Positions 4,615 through 5,438 of a DNA stretch of 5,438 nucleotides are shown here, in pieces. The first letter of the stretch is position 1, and the number at the start of each line of letters is the position of its first letter. Position numbers and translations under genes: made by a program. Source of the DNA: an uncultured Lachnospiraceae bacterium. GTDB taxonomy: Bacteria; Bacillota; Clostridia; Lachnospirales; Lachnospiraceae. The notes below the pieces were generated by a model that did not search any database, was not told the origin of the DNA, and worked only from the letters and a program-made list of their open reading frames with translations. The stretch spans positions 1 through 5,438 of the forward strand of contig CANPZR010000191.1 in NCBI GenBank assembly GCA_947589175.1, written 5' to 3'.

Positions 4615-5438
4615 TTCTTTCCACTTCTTTTTTGTTTTAACACGGGTTGGATGCCGAACACCTCCTGGAAGATATAGGCCTTTCGGTAAAAGAGGCCCCT
4701 CTCCAGCGTGATGTCCGCCATCGTGTCCGCCGTGATGGTCAGAACTCCGTCCTTCAGCGTCACGCCCACCGTGTGGATCTTATGGCGGTTGCTCTTATCC
4801 AGCACATTGGCGGTGATTAAAATTGCATTTAACTTTACCATCGTGATGTATTCATCCCGGGTAAAATCCTGGGCGAATTGGCTGTAAGGCGGGAAAGTCG
4901 ATGAATTGTACCGCACTATGTTGGCGACCATAGCCCGCTCCCTGTGAGAGAGGCCGATAATCTCAGTGGACATGATAATGCGGTAGGAGCACTCCCTGGA
5001 CTGAATCGCGTCGATGTAGAGCCCGCAGCTGTGCAGGATGACGCTGATCTGCAGAAGGAGGCGCTCCCGCTTGCCCAGGCCGTGCAGCTTGCGAATCCGG
5101 TCAAAGATCTGCATCGCCAGCTCCTGGACGGTGGACACATGCTCCTCGTCCACCTTGTATTTGCGGGCGATATTCTGGGAAATTGACAGGATATCGCTTG
5201 TAAAATCGTGTTTTGACAACAGCTTTACCTTTTTCTCGGCGTATTCCGCCACCATGCTGTCGCACAGGTCGATGGCGGAGAGGTGAAGCCTCTCGCATCC
5301 GGTAATCTGGGAAATCTTGCGGCACAGCAGGATAGTCGGGATCATCCGGTTGATGTGGCTGTTGGGAATCCCGAGGGACAGGGCGGTGCGGTTGAGTATC
5401 TTGTCGTAAAAGGAGACGTCCGGCTCCGGGTTGTCGGG
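4611..5438 (-). CDS. Ppx/GppA-family exopolyphosphatase-like protein, C-terminal part
   Basis: Seen: the minus strand is open from the window edge to TGA at 4611, giving 275 residues; reading continues upstream of the ATG at 5345 in the same frame, so that methionine is internal. The first part, from FYDKILNRTALSLG through IPTILLCRKISQITG, matches the end of the second actin-like (ASKHA) domain. An HD-like helical domain follows: VDEEHVSTVQELAMQIFD, LHGLGKRERLLLQISVILH, CSYRIIMSTEIIGLSHRERA, IVRYNS and ITANVLDKSNRHK, then a small beta-rich tail. Known: Ppx/GppA proteins hydrolyse terminal phosphates of polyphosphate, or pppGpp to ppGpp. The catalytic N-terminal domain is outside the window. 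Odd: the usual LHD of the HD-like domain reads LHS here (His 5031-5033, Ser 5028-5030). Inferred: a polyphosphatase is the likelier role because it overlaps ppk1, but the GppA activity cannot be excluded. Confidence 0.88.
   Translation of the reverse strand, partial: PDNPEPDVSFYDKILNRTALSLGIPNSHINRMIPTILLCRKISQITGCERLHLSAIDLCDSMVAEYAEKKVKLLSKHDFTSDILSISQNIARKYKVDEEHVSTVQELAMQIFDRIRKLHGLGKRERLLLQISVILHSCGLYIDAIQSRECSYRIIMSTEIIGLSHRERAMVANIVRYNSSTFPPYSQFAQDFTRDEYITMVKLNAILITANVLDKSNRHKIHTVGVTLKDGVLTITADTMADITLERGLFYRKAYIFQEVFGIQPVLKQKRSGKK

Noticed and set aside
4021..4677. 218-residue plus-strand open frame antisense to ppk1 and the Ppx-like gene
   Set aside because: It is the reverse strand of conserved PPK1 coding sequence, with a low-complexity translation and no domain signal; the opposite-strand gene has all its catalytic motifs.
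1..5438. CRISPR array, insertion sequence, defence system, tRNA or rRNA
   Set aside because: No direct repeats with regular spacing, transposase or integrase-like protein, terminal inverted repeats or structural RNA pattern was seen; the gene content is envelope and polyphosphate housekeeping.

Overview
The window reads as chromosomal DNA from a low- to mid-GC Gram-positive anaerobe, most likely a Clostridia member of the Lachnospiraceae type. That is an inference from protein style, strong GGAGG-type ribosome binding sites, tight gene packing and moderately GC-rich coding DNA. No database search was possible. I see no mobile element, CRISPR array, tRNA or rRNA.

Layout: on the left, two minus-strand genes read toward the window start. 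They are an AUR1-like PAP2 membrane phosphatase/phosphotransferase (stop at 182), followed 35 nt later by the first 48 codons of an MprF/YbhN-like integral membrane protein that runs off the window. A roughly 160-180 bp AT-rich divergent spacer separates them from uppP (undecaprenyl-diphosphatase, 1062-1910, plus strand). The spacer carries a near-consensus sigma-A promoter for uppP and a small perfect palindrome.

uppP converges, with only 3 bp between stop codons, on a minus-strand block read in the order ppx/gppA-like (5' end outside the window), ppk1 (polyphosphate kinase, 2533-4602 or 4614) and a leaderless Amidase_3 peptidoglycan amidase (1914-2486). The ppx stop overlaps the possible first ATG of ppk1 and the ppk1 Shine-Dalgarno, so the two look translationally coupled. 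The amidase follows ppk1 after 46 nt and may also have its own weak promoter.

How the genes fit together: ppk1 makes inorganic polyphosphate from ATP, and the Ppx/GppA relative probably hydrolyses polyphosphate or (p)ppGpp-type substrates, so both sides of polyphosphate turnover sit in one transcription unit. uppP recycles the C55 lipid carrier for cell-wall synthesis. The PAP2 and MprF-like proteins are membrane-lipid or lipid-carrier proteins of unproven substrate, and the amidase cuts peptidoglycan. The overall theme is envelope plus phosphate housekeeping. I did not find a convincing new system; the findings are modest, local observations.
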